Source: Nocardia amamiensis
GTDB lineage: Bacteria; Actinomycetota; Actinomycetes; Mycobacteriales; Mycobacteriaceae
Assembly: GCF_015477605.1 (NCBI RefSeq)
Contig: NZ_JADLQX010000004.1
Location: forward strand, 248,001 to 312,000
DNA: 64,000 nucleotides
Direction of reading: 5' to 3'
Shown: positions 34,764 to 42,991 of the stretch, piece by piece
Position numbering within the stretch: the stretch's first letter is position 1
How the letters are laid out: every line of letters begins with the position of its first letter
The notes under the pieces: model-generated
The model's input: only the letters and a program-made list of their open reading frames with translations
Told to the model about the DNA's origin: nothing
The model's database searches: none
Translations under genes and position numbers: made by a program

Positions 34764-34909
34764 GAACCAACTACCTCCACAACCGAGCAGGAACGGCCCC
34801 GCTTGCCGGGACCACGACGCCGAATTCCTCCGCGTCCGACGACAGCACTACCCTCCGGCGCGCTGATTCATCGCGACGGTATCACGATCGTGAAACACAA
34901 CACATCCGG

Positions 34910-35956
34910 TCAGCGGATGGAGCGGACCTCGGGGTCGGTCGTTCCCGACGCGACCTGGGCGGCTTCGGCGAGCAGTTCATCCAGGTGGTACGGGTATACG
35001 GTCTCACCGCCGCGGTCCAGCGCGACGATGTCGGCGGCCGTGCACCATTTGTTACCGGTGATGGAGCGGCGTTCGATCGCGGTCTGGTTCGCGGCGTGCG
35101 GTTCGAAACCGCGCACCCGCAGGGCGAAGAACAACTCTTCGGAACGGATCAGCTCACCATTGAAGGGGAATACCGCCACCCGCCGCCAGATCGGGCCGCG
35201 CAGGGCGTCCGGGTCGGCGCGGTAGCCGGTTTCCTCGTAGAGTTCCCGCACCGCCGCGACGCGCAGGCTTTCCCCCGGTTCCACCCCGCCGCCGACGGTG
35301 AACCAGAACGACACCTCGGGCGTCTTGGGGTCGTTGCCGCGCATGAGCAGGGTCCGGTCGTGCTCGTCGAACAGCACGACGCGCGCGGTGGTGCGGATGG
35401 TGTCGACCGCCAGGCCGGTGGACGCGGCGGGCGTGGCCCGTTCGGTGATCTCGAAATAGGACGGCAGCGGGGCGGTGCCGCCGAGGTGCAGGATGCGGAC
35501 CGGGCGGCGGGTGCGCAGCGCGAGCGTGTCGCGCACGGCGTCGTTGTGGAAGCGGCGGGCGATCAGCACCCTGGCCTCGGCGTCGGCCAGCTCGGCGACC
35601 AGCTGCGGACGCAGCATGTCGATGTCGACGCCCGACAGCGCCGACGACAGCTGGTTCTCCACCGTCTCCCGGTCGGCGCGACCGGCCCGCTCGGCCCGGT
35701 CCGCCAGCGCCGACAGCTGCCGGGCCTGCTCCGACAGTCTCGGATCGGACACCGGGCCCGCGATGGCCATGGCCACCGCCCTGGCCACCACCGCACGCCG
35801 CGCCAACGCCGAGTCGAGGGCCTGCCAGGACAAATCGGAGCGCACATGCAGTCGGTCGAGCCGATTGGCGGTGGAGTACGCCCACAGCCCGATCGCGATG
35901 ACCACCGCGGCGATCAGCGCGAGAACGAGAACGGTCGTCGCGGAGAAGGTGATCAT
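34910..35956 (-). CDS. Membrane-anchored NUDIX protein with LemA-like N-terminal half
   Basis: The 348-residue product has an N-terminal membrane helix (about residues 4-27), a helical LemA-like segment (about 30-150, with WQALDSALARRAVVARAVAM) and a C-terminal NUDIX domain. The NUDIX box is intact: GGGVEPGESLRVAAVRELYEETGYRAD at about 232-258. The domain probably hydrolyses a nucleoside diphosphate derivative at the inner face of the membrane. The substrate is unknown. The ATG overlaps the pimA stop by four bases (35953-35956). Mycobacteria have a NUDIX gene at the same place next to pimA, so the link with phosphatidylinositol mannoside synthesis is conserved but unexplained. Confidence 0.9.
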   Translation of the reverse strand: MITFSATTVLVLALIAAVVIAIGLWAYSTANRLDRLHVRSDLSWQALDSALARRAVVARAVAMAIAGPVSDPRLSEQARQLSALADRAERAGRADRETVENQLSSALSGVDIDMLRPQLVAELADAEARVLIARRFHNDAVRDTLALRTRRPVRILHLGGTAPLPSYFEITERATPAASTGLAVDTIRTTARVVLFDEHDRTLLMRGNDPKTPEVSFWFTVGGGVEPGESLRVAAVRELYEETGYRADPDALRGPIWRRVAVFPFNGELIRSEELFFALRVRGFEPHAANQTAIERRSITGNKWCTAADIVALDRGGETVYPYHLDELLAEAAQVASGTTDPEVRSIR

Positions 35957-37077
35957 CCGGCGGCCCGCACCCTGATGTCGCCGACGGTCACGGTCTCGTA
36001 CACGCGCAGGATCTGTTCGGCCACCACCGGCCAGTCGTACTCGCTCACCACCTGCGCCGCAGTGTGCACCAAGGCCTCCCTGCGCACCTCGTCGGTGAGC
36101 ACGGTGTGCAGTGCGGCGGCCAGTGCGGCCGAGTCACCGACCGGGACGAGCATGCCGGCCGTGCCATCTCGCAGGACCCGGCGGAACGCGTCCAGTTCGC
36201 TGGCCACCACGGGGGTGCCCGCGGCCATCGCCTCGATCAGGATGATGCCGAAGCTCTCGCCGCCCAGGTTGGGCGCGACGTAGACGTCCGCGCTCCGCAT
36301 CGCCGAAGCCTTCTCCTCGTCGGACACCTGCCCGAGGAAGCGCAGGTGCCCGGACAGCCCACCCGCCTCACGGCGCAGCCGGTCTTCGTCGCCGCGGCCC
36401 ACGATCAGGATCTCGACATCGGGGTGCTTGCGCACCAGATCGGGCAGCGCGCTGAGCAAGACCTCCATCCCCTTGCGCGGCTCGTCGTAACGGCCCAGGA
36501 ACAACACCGTCCCCCCGGCGCGGGGATAGCGGGGCAGCATCGGCGCCCTGGCGAACGCGGGAACATCGACGCCGTTGGGGATCTCCACCGCGTCCGAGCC
36601 CAACGCCTCCACCTGCCAGCGCCGCGCCAGTTCGGAGACCGCGATGCGGCCGGCGATCTTCTCGTGATACGGCCGCAAAACGCCCTGGAAAGTGCTCAGC
36701 ACCAATGATTTCGTCGTCGAGGTGTGGAAGGTCGCGACGATCGGCCCCTCGGCGATCTTCAGCGCGAGCATCGACAGACTGGGCGCGTTCGGCTCGTGGA
36801 TGTGCAGCACGTCGAAATCGTTGCCGTCGATCCATCGGCGAATCCTGGTGTAGGCCATGGGCCCGAACGACAATCGCGCCACCGACCCGTTGTACGGGAT
36901 GGCGACCGCGCGGCCCGCCGACACCACGAACTCCGGCAGCGGCGTGCCGTCGGACGCGGGCGCCAGCACGCTCACCTTGTGCCCGCGTTCGATGAACACC
37001 CGCGCCAGCTCGACGACATGCGCCTGCACTCCACCCGGCACGTCGAACGAATAGGGGCAGACCATGCCGATCTTCAT
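35953..37077 (-). CDS. pimA: Phosphatidyl-myo-inositol alpha-mannosyltransferase
   Basis: The ATG at 37077 (MKIGMVCPYSFDVPGGVQ) gives 374 residues. PimA moves mannose from GDP-mannose to position 2 of phosphatidylinositol on the cytoplasmic face, the first step of PIM, LM and LAM synthesis. The GT4 features are visible: the Gly-rich N-terminal loop VPGGVQAHV, HIHEPNAPSLS, the start of the second Rossmann domain (VLFLGRYDEPRKGMEVLLSA) and the EX7E motif GESFGIILIEAMAAG at about 274-288. The start overlaps the stop of the acyltransferase gene, and the order pgsA-acyltransferase-pimA is as in mycobacteria. Confidence 0.96.
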   Translation of the reverse strand: MKIGMVCPYSFDVPGGVQAHVVELARVFIERGHKVSVLAPASDGTPLPEFVVSAGRAVAIPYNGSVARLSFGPMAYTRIRRWIDGNDFDVLHIHEPNAPSLSMLALKIAEGPIVATFHTSTTKSLVLSTFQGVLRPYHEKIAGRIAVSELARRWQVEALGSDAVEIPNGVDVPAFARAPMLPRYPRAGGTVLFLGRYDEPRKGMEVLLSALPDLVRKHPDVEILIVGRGDEDRLRREAGGLSGHLRFLGQVSDEEKASAMRSADVYVAPNLGGESFGIILIEAMAAGTPVVASELDAFRRVLRDGTAGMLVPVGDSAALAAALHTVLTDEVRREALVHTAAQVVSEYDWPVVAEQILRVYETVTVGDIRVRAAG

Positions 37078-38042
37078 GTGGTTATGTCCCCCTGCTCGGC
37101 CCGGATGCTCGCCTGCGCGGCGGCGATCATGGCGCGCCGCTGCGGCGACAGGTCGCTCTCCCACAGTGGTTGCAGCATGTGCCAATCCGCCGGATGCTCG
37201 GCGATATTCGCCGCGAAGCGGTCTGCCAGTTGCTGGGTAGCCGCGGCGACACCACCGGAAACGTCCAGCGGCGCCTCGGTTTTCAAGCCCCAGTTCTCGC
37301 GCCCGTCGGCATCGACCTCGAACCACGCGTGCACCGGTATCAGCGCCGCGCCGGTCTCGATGGCCAGCTTCGCCGCGCCCGCGGGCATCCAGGTGCGCTC
37401 ACCGAAGAACTGAACGGGAACCCCTTTGCCGGTGAGGTCGCGTTCGCCCATCAGGCACACGATCTTGTTCTGTCGCAGGCGCGCCGCCAGCCGGCCGAAC
37501 GGCGGCTGCTCGCCGCCGGTCAACGGGAATACCTCGAAGCCGAGGCTCTCCCGGTAGGCGACGAACCGCTCGAACAGCGATTCCGGCTTCAGCCGCTCGG
37601 CCACGGTGGTCAGGTTGCCGTAGTGCTGCACCAACCAGACACCGGCCATATCCCAGTTGCCGGAGTGTGGCAGCACGAAGATCACGCCGCGGCCCTCGGC
37701 GAGCGCGGCGTCGAGGAACGACAATCCGTCGACGAAGTAGTCGATCGCGGAATGGTCCATTGCCGGCAGCCGGAACGCCTCGCGCCAGTACCGGGCGTAG
37801 GACCGCATGCTGGCGCGAATCAGCTCGTCCGGCACGTCGGCGGGCAGCACGCCCAGCACACGGGCGAGATTGCGCCGCAATTGATTCGGCGCACCCCCCG
37901 CATGGAACTCCCGATTGGCGCGCTGGGCCACCCGGTCGCCGCCCCAGTCGAACAAGCGCCGGGCCGTCGATTCCGGCAGCGCACGCACGAGCCGCCAGCC
38001 CGCCGCGTATCCGGCGGCACCGAGCTGCTCCCCGATGCTCAT
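37074..38042 (-). CDS. patA: Phosphatidylinositol mannoside acyltransferase
   Basis: The ATG at 38042 (MSIGEQLGAAGYA) gives 322 residues. The protein belongs to the LpxL/HtrB-like acyltransferases: HX4D motif HSGNWD at 126-131, then RLKPESLFERFVAYRESLGF and VCLMGERDLTGKGVPVQFFG with the conserved Arg and Asp. In mycobacteria this enzyme acylates the mannose added by PimA. It overlaps pimA by four bases at its stop. Upstream an in-frame-like mini-ORF ends in its start codon. The gene symbol is transferred by position and motif. Confidence 0.93.
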   Translation of the reverse strand: MSIGEQLGAAGYAAGWRLVRALPESTARRLFDWGGDRVAQRANREFHAGGAPNQLRRNLARVLGVLPADVPDELIRASMRSYARYWREAFRLPAMDHSAIDYFVDGLSFLDAALAEGRGVIFVLPHSGNWDMAGVWLVQHYGNLTTVAERLKPESLFERFVAYRESLGFEVFPLTGGEQPPFGRLAARLRQNKIVCLMGERDLTGKGVPVQFFGERTWMPAGAAKLAIETGAALIPVHAWFEVDADGRENWGLKTEAPLDVSGGVAAATQQLADRFAANIAEHPADWHMLQPLWESDLSPQRRAMIAAAQASIRAEQGDITT

Positions 38043-38116
38043 GCTGTGTCCTCTCGCGCATGAGCGGAGCCCTGCATGGTCACGCTGCGCTGCCGCCTCA
38101 GGGCCTGACCACTCAT
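38039..38116 (-). CDS. Possible 25-residue leader peptide coupled to the acyltransferase gene
   Basis: A short frame from an ATG at 38116 encodes 25 residues (MSGQALRRQRSVTMQGSAHA, then REDTA) and stops in the ATGA that starts the acyltransferase gene. A GAGGAG lies about 16 bases upstream of its ATG, rather far from optimal. The four-base overlap would let ribosomes re-initiate on the main gene. The composition is ordinary for this genome and the peptide has no family. It could be a chance frame in the 162-bp gap. Confidence 0.35.
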   Translation of the reverse strand: MSGQALRRQRSVTMQGSAHAREDTA

Positions 38117-38204
38117 GCTCACTGCCCCGCTCCTCGTTCGCGATCCATCGGCACGGATGCCCGGACGCCACCGTCGACAGGTCGGCGTCCGGCACCGGGT
38201 GAGG

Positions 38205-38900
38205 TCACGACGGGAGCCCCGTGGCGTCGGCGGTTCCCGTGCTCGAATTCCGCGGCTGCGCGGCCGGTATCACGGTTCGCGCCCCCGGCGAATTGCGCAC
38301 GGCGAGCACCCGCTGGACGACGGTGACGATGCTGAGGACCGCGAGAATCCACATGGCCACGTGGACGGCGTAGGTGAGCCATTCGATGCCCCAGTGCCCG
38401 CCGATACCGGTGAATCCGGCGCCGACCAGCACGATGATCAGGCGGTCCGGCCGTTCGATGAGGCCGCCGTCCGCGGACAGCCCGCTGGCTTCGGCGCGTG
38501 CCTTGGCGTAGGAGATCACCTGCGAGGTCACCAGGACGACGAGCGTCGCGACGAACAGCGGTTTGTGCTGCTCGTGGTAGACCGCCCACCACGCGAGGCC
38601 ACCGAAGATGGCTCCGTCGGCGAGGCGGTCACAGGTGGCGTCCAGCACGGCGCCGTATTTCGTGCCGCCGCCGCGCGCCCTGGCCATGGCCCCGTCGAGC
38701 ATGTCGAACATGACGAACAACCAGATCACCATGGTTCCCCAGAACAGGTGTCCGGTCGGGAACAGCGTGACCGCGGCGACGATGGAAGCGGTGGTACCGA
38801 TGAGCGTCACGGCATCGGGTGTGAGGCCGGTGCCGACCAGCGCCTTGCCCAGCGGCGCCGTCGCCTTGGCGAACGCCTCGCGGCCGAAGAAACTCAGCAC
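38205..38900 (-). CDS. pgsA: Phosphatidylinositol phosphate synthase (CDP-alcohol phosphatidyltransferase)
   Basis: PgsA (231 residues) transfers a phosphatidyl group from CDP-diacylglycerol to inositol phosphate in the membrane, giving the precursor of PIMs. The family motif D-x2-DG-x2-AR-x8-G-x3-D-x3-D is complete (from DMLDGAMAR near residue 66). Six hydrophobic helices are expected. The polar C-terminus is about 30 residues long. It lies 162 bp upstream of the acyltransferase gene and 23 bp after the HIT gene. In mycobacteria the same gene is called pgsA1. Confidence 0.95.
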   Translation of the reverse strand: MLSFFGREAFAKATAPLGKALVGTGLTPDAVTLIGTTASIVAAVTLFPTGHLFWGTMVIWLFVMFDMLDGAMARARGGGTKYGAVLDATCDRLADGAIFGGLAWWAVYHEQHKPLFVATLVVLVTSQVISYAKARAEASGLSADGGLIERPDRLIIVLVGAGFTGIGGHWGIEWLTYAVHVAMWILAVLSIVTVVQRVLAVRNSPGARTVIPAAQPRNSSTGTADATGLPS

Positions 38901-38923
38901 GGCTGATCCGCCCGGTCGCTCAT

Positions 38924-39523
38924 CTACGCCTCCTTCCAGGCCGCCGCGAGCAGCGCCCTGGTCTCCCGCAGCAATTGCGGCATCACTTTCACTCCGCCGA
39001 CCACGGTGATGAAGTTCGCGTCACCACCCCAGCGCGGCACGATGTGCTGGTGCAGGTGATCGGCCAGCGAACCGCCGGCCACTCCGCCGAGATTCAACCC
39101 GACGTTGAAGCCGTGCGGCCGCGATACCTTCTTCATCACCCGGATGGCCTGCTGGGTGAAGGCCATCAGTTCGGCGCTCTCGGCCTCGGTGAGGTCCTCC
39201 AGGTCGGCCACCTTGCGGTACGGCACCACCATCATGTGGCCGGGGTTGTACGGGTACAGGTTGAGCACCGCGTACACCAACTCGCCCCTGGCGACCACCA
39301 ATCCGTCCTCGTCGTCCATCTTCGGGATGTCCGTGAACGGATGGCCCGTCGAATCCTTGGGACCCGTGGCCGCCTCCGCGATGTAGGACATGCGATAGGG
39401 CGTCCACAGTCGAAGCAGCCGATCCGGTTCCCCCGCGCCGGCGTCCACGATGGCGCCCTGCTCGGCCGAGGCCGCGGTCTCGTCCAGATCCGCGAGCCCG
39501 TCCGGCACTGTACGCTCTGTCAT
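38924..39523 (-). CDS. HIT-domain protein, Ap4A phosphorylase-like
   Basis: This 199-residue protein has the histidine triad [10 protein letters not shown] at about 158-167 and the Ap4A-phosphorylase-type region [19 protein letters not shown]. The N-terminal 40 residues are acidic and probably disordered. HIT proteins of this group cleave dinucleoside polyphosphates such as Ap4A, which aminoacyl-tRNA synthetases form as a side product. Its ATG overlaps the thrS stop by four bases, so the two are translationally coupled. The same neighbourhood exists in mycobacteria. Confidence 0.93.
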   Translation of the reverse strand: MTERTVPDGLADLDETAASAEQGAIVDAGAGEPDRLLRLWTPYRMSYIAEAATGPKDSTGHPFTDIPKMDDEDGLVVARGELVYAVLNLYPYNPGHMMVVPYRKVADLEDLTEAESAELMAFTQQAIRVMKKVSRPHGFNVGLNLGGVAGGSLADHLHQHIVPRWGGDANFITVVGGVKVMPQLLRETRALLAAAWKEA

Positions 39524-41583
39524 GCCCCGCCCTTGTTCGCGGAACGGATCTCGAAACCCTCGGCCGTCGGCGACGCGTTCTCCCGATGGGCGATCCAGGC
39601 GACGATGGTGGCCACCGCGTCCTCCACCGGCACGGTGTTGACCTGCGTGCCGTCGCGGAACCGGAAGCTCACGGCGTTCGCGTTCACGTCGCGCTCACCG
39701 GCGAGCAGCATGAACGGCACCTTCTGCGCGGTGTTGTTGAAGATCTTCTTCTGCATCCGGTCGTCGCTGCGATCCACTTGCGCGCGGACGCCCTCGTCCC
39801 GCAGTCGCTCGATCACCCGGTCCAGATGTGGCGCGAATGTTTCCGCCACTGGGATACCGACGACCTGCACGGGCGACAGCCACGCCGGGAAGGCACCCGC
39901 GTAGTGCTCGGTGAGCACGCCGAAGAAACGCTCGATCGAGCCGAACAGCGCACGGTGGATCATCACCGGCCGCTGTTTGGTGCCGTCGGAGGCGGTGTAT
40001 TCCAGGTTGAACCGTTCCGGCAGGTTGAAGTCCAGCTGGATGGTCGACATCTGCCAGGTACGGCCCAGCGCGTCCTTGGCCTGCACCGAGATCTTCGGGC
40101 CGTAGAACGCGGCGCCGCCCGGATCGGGCACCAGCTCCAGACCGGAGGCGGAGGCGACCTTCGACAGGGTCTCGGTGGCCTCCTCCCAGATCTCCTCGGA
40201 GCCGACGAATTTCTTCGGGTCCTTGGTGGACAGTTCGAGGTAGAAGTCGTCGAGCCCGTAATCCTTCAGCAGGTCCAGCACGAACCGCAGCGTGTCGGTG
40301 AGCTCGCTGTGCATCTGCTCTTTGGTGCAGTAGATGTGCGCGTCGTCCTGGGTCATGCCGCGAACCCTGGTCAGGCCGTGCACCACGCCGGACTTCTCGT
40401 AGCGGTACACCGAGCCGAACTCGAACAGCCGCAGTGGCAGCTCCCGATACGATCGGCCGCGGGCGCGGAAGATCAGGTTGTGCATCGGGCAGTTCATCGG
40501 CTTGACGTAGTAGTCCTGGCCCGGCTTGCGGACGGTGCCGTCCTCGTTGAGTTCCGCGTCGAGGTGCATCGGGGGGAACATCCCGTCGCGGTACCAGTCC
40601 AAGTGCCCGGAGACCTCGAAGAGGTGGCCTTTGGTGATATGCGGGGTGTTGACGAACTCGTAACCGGCCGCCACATGCCTGCGGCGCGAGTACTCCTCCA
40701 GCTCCTTGCGAATGATGCCGCCCTTGGGGTGGAACACCGGAAGGCCGGAACCGAGCTCGTCGGGGAAGCTGAACAGGTCCAGTTCCAGGCCGAGCTTGCG
40801 GTGGTCGCGGCGCTCGGCCTCGGCCAGCAGGTGCAGGTGCTCGTCGAGCGCCTCCTGCGACTCCCACGCGGTGCCGTAGATGCGCTGCAGATCCTCGCGG
40901 TTCTGGTCGCCGCGCCAGTAGGCGGCGGAGCTGCGGGTCAGCTTGAAGGCCGGGATGAACTTGGTGGTCGGGATGTGCGGGCCGCGGCACAGGTCGCCCC
41001 AGATCTTCTCGCCGGAGCGCGGGTCCAGGTTGTCGTAGATGGTCAGCTCTTTGCCGCCGACCTCCATGACCTCGGGGTCATCGATGCCGGATTTGTCGCT
41101 GATCAGCTCCAGCTTGAACGGCTCCTTGGCCAGCTCGACCCTGGCGTCCTCGACCTCGACCACCCGGCGCGAGAACCGCTGCGCGCCTTTGACGATCTTC
41201 TTCATCCGGGATTCCAGCTTGGCCAGGTCCTCCGGGGTGAACGGCCGCTCGACCCGGAAGTCGTAGTAGAAGCCGTCCTTGATGTAAGGACCGATACCCA
41301 GCTTGGCCTCGGGAAACTCCTGCTGCACGGCTTGGGCCAAGACGTGGGCGGTGGAGTGCCGGATGACATTGCGGCCGTCGTCGGTGTTGGCGGCCACCGG
41401 CTCCACGTCGACATCGGCGTCGGGGGTCCAGGACAGGTCCTTCAACTCGCCGTCCACCCGGACGACGACGACGGTGTCCGGCCCCTTGGTCGGCAGACCC
41501 GCCTCGCGCACCGCGGCGCCCGCCGTCGTCCCGGCCGGCACCCGGACGAGGGCGACTGGGCTGATGGGCGCTGAAGTGGTCAC
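39520..41583 (-). CDS. thrS: Threonine-tRNA ligase
   Basis: The GTG at 41583 ([11 protein letters not shown]) with AAGGAGAG upstream gives 687 residues. It has the TGS domain ([16 protein letters not shown]), editing domain ([21 protein letters not shown]), class II core with motif 2 ([28 protein letters not shown]), CysHis zinc site (MNCPMHN), motif 3 ([16 protein letters not shown]) and the C-terminal anticodon domain. It charges tRNA-Thr and can remove misacylated Ser. No T-box or other leader is evident in the 258 bp upstream. Confidence 0.97.
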   Translation of the reverse strand: MTTSAPISPVALVRVPAGTTAGAAVREAGLPTKGPDTVVVVRVDGELKDLSWTPDADVDVEPVAANTDDGRNVIRHSTAHVLAQAVQQEFPEAKLGIGPYIKDGFYYDFRVERPFTPEDLAKLESRMKKIVKGAQRFSRRVVEVEDARVELAKEPFKLELISDKSGIDDPEVMEVGGKELTIYDNLDPRSGEKIWGDLCRGPHIPTTKFIPAFKLTRSSAAYWRGDQNREDLQRIYGTAWESQEALDEHLHLLAEAERRDHRKLGLELDLFSFPDELGSGLPVFHPKGGIIRKELEEYSRRRHVAAGYEFVNTPHITKGHLFEVSGHLDWYRDGMFPPMHLDAELNEDGTVRKPGQDYYVKPMNCPMHNLIFRARGRSYRELPLRLFEFGSVYRYEKSGVVHGLTRVRGMTQDDAHIYCTKEQMHSELTDTLRFVLDLLKDYGLDDFYLELSTKDPKKFVGSEEIWEEATETLSKVASASGLELVPDPGGAAFYGPKISVQAKDALGRTWQMSTIQLDFNLPERFNLEYTASDGTKQRPVMIHRALFGSIERFFGVLTEHYAGAFPAWLSPVQVVGIPVAETFAPHLDRVIERLRDEGVRAQVDRSDDRMQKKIFNNTAQKVPFMLLAGERDVNANAVSFRFRDGTQVNTVPVEDAVATIVAWIAHRENASPTAEGFEIRSANKGGA

Positions 41584-41841
41584 GGCTGCGCTCTCCTTGG
41601 CGTTCTCGTGGGCGGGCGGGTCCCCGCTGAGTGGTGGCCGATCGCGTGTTCGCTCCGGCGCGACCATGCTACTGTGCTCCGCTCCTCGGCCTCCCCGCGC
41701 CTTCAGGCCGTACCGGTCAGGTGAGGGCGACTTGCGTTCAGGTCCTGCGTCGGGTGCCGCTCGACTTCTCGGCGTGCCCGGCGAGCTACCCATGTGCACA
41801 CGAAATCAGTTGTCGCGTCACCACGAGCTTCACTCTATTTC

Positions 41842-42486
41842 CTAGGTCTCGGTGGCGAGGTCGGCGAGCAGTGCGGTGCGTTCGGCGGCTGGTCGTTTGG
41901 GGCAGCTGGTGCACATCTGGCAGCCGGGGACCTCGAACACCAGACAGCAGGAGATCCGCCGGACGAACGTGCGTCCGCCGATCTCGACGAACCGCGGTGC
42001 CGGCAGTTTGCCGCCGATCTCGGCGGCCAGCCGTGCGCCCGCGTCCGGCGAACCGGCGTCCAGCGCACGATTGCCGATCGCGTCGGCGGCAATCGCCCAT
42101 AGCGAGGGGACTCCTGCCCCGGACACCTCGGCGACCGGCGGGATCACGGCGGCGAGGGTGTCGCGCAGGGCCGCCGCGCAATCGGCCGGCGCGCCGCCGT
42201 CCATGAGGATGCGCACCCGGTCGATGCCGCCGTCCGGTCGCACCTCGCAATCCAGCCGGTCCAGCGCGGCCTCGGGGGCCGGTTCGTCCTGCGCGTAGGC
42301 CCGCGCGATCTGCTCCACCAGCGCGGACGCGACCATGCACCACCACAGCGTGCCCGCGATGCGCGGCGACGTGGTCCCCCACGAGTGACCCATTTCCGCG
42401 ATACGCGCGGCCAGCCACTCCGGCTGGATGAGTGTCCGCCCCGGGACGGTGGTCACCGCTGCAGGGGGCTGCGCAGCCATTCCCAT
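41842..42486 (-). CDS. FhuF-like (2Fe-2S) ferric reductase-like protein
   Basis: From the ATG at 42486 the product is 214 residues; an ATG two codons later is also possible. The C-terminus has the FhuF motif C-C-x10-C-x2-C (from ISCCLVFEVPGCQMC to TSC), with one extra Cys inside, which binds a 2Fe-2S cluster. The N-terminal 180 residues are Ala-rich and helical. FhuF-like proteins reduce iron from ferric siderophores in the cytoplasm. No siderophore transporter lies next to it. Its start overlaps the 3' end of the upstream membrane gene by 34 bp. No iron-box could be recognised by eye. Confidence 0.88.
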   Translation of the reverse strand: MGMAAQPPAAVTTVPGRTLIQPEWLAARIAEMGHSWGTTSPRIAGTLWWCMVASALVEQIARAYAQDEPAPEAALDRLDCEVRPDGGIDRVRILMDGGAPADCAAALRDTLAAVIPPVAEVSGAGVPSLWAIAADAIGNRALDAGSPDAGARLAAEIGGKLPAPRFVEIGGRTFVRRISCCLVFEVPGCQMCTSCPKRPAAERTALLADLATET

Positions 42487-42884
42487 TCGACTCCGATCCA
42501 ACTACCCACGATCCCGAACGTTCCCAATACCCACAGCGTCGCGACGACCAACGCGGCGGTGCCGGCCGCGGCGAACACCTGCATCGCCGGACCACGGGCG
42601 GAGTACCAGGCCATGCCCTGCCGGTACCGGTCCCGCAACCAACCCAACGCCTTACGCGCCCAAGCGAATTCGGTGGCGAGGATGCCGAGTCCGGCGAACA
42701 CGATCGCCCAGCCGGGGCCGGGATACGGGATCGCGAGGACGCCGACCGCGAGCACGGCGACACCGACCACCGCGACCCCGATCCGGTAGGCGAGGTACAG
42801 CGTAGGTCGTCGCGCGAGCCCGGCACGGAAGGCACGCCAGCCGGTCGGCCGATCGGTCGAGCTCGTTTCCAGATCTGCGGTCAC
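42453..42884 (-). CDS. PGPGW-motif membrane protein (TIGR02611-like)
   Basis: The GTG at 42884 (VTADLETSSTDRP) gives 143 residues. There are three hydrophobic helices, with the motif AIPYPGPGWAIVFAGLGILA in the first pair, the hallmark of the PGPGW family of actinobacteria. Its role is unknown. A positively charged loop (LGWLRDRYRQGMAW) lies between helices two and three. The 3' end overlaps the FhuF-like gene, so both are likely in one transcript. The only clue to function is this coupling to a redox protein. Confidence 0.85.
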   Translation of the reverse strand: MTADLETSSTDRPTGWRAFRAGLARRPTLYLAYRIGVAVVGVAVLAVGVLAIPYPGPGWAIVFAGLGILATEFAWARKALGWLRDRYRQGMAWYSARGPAMQVFAAAGTAALVVATLWVLGTFGIVGSWIGVEWEWLRSPLQR

Positions 42885-42991
42885 GTCCCCAGGGTACGAG
42901 CAATCCGGCCCCCGGAATTCCGCTCCGACCTGACCGGATACGACGATCCCGCCCGGGCGGCGGCGCCGGGCGGGATCACTTGTCTCATCGG

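Noticed and set aside
35953..37326. Longer PimA with an 83-residue N-terminal extension
   Set aside because: The extension overlaps the acyltransferase gene and has no homology-like pattern. MKIGMVCPYSFD is the usual PimA start.
41584..41841. T-box or other leader upstream of thrS
   Set aside because: I looked for a specifier loop and the T-box consensus on the minus strand and found neither.
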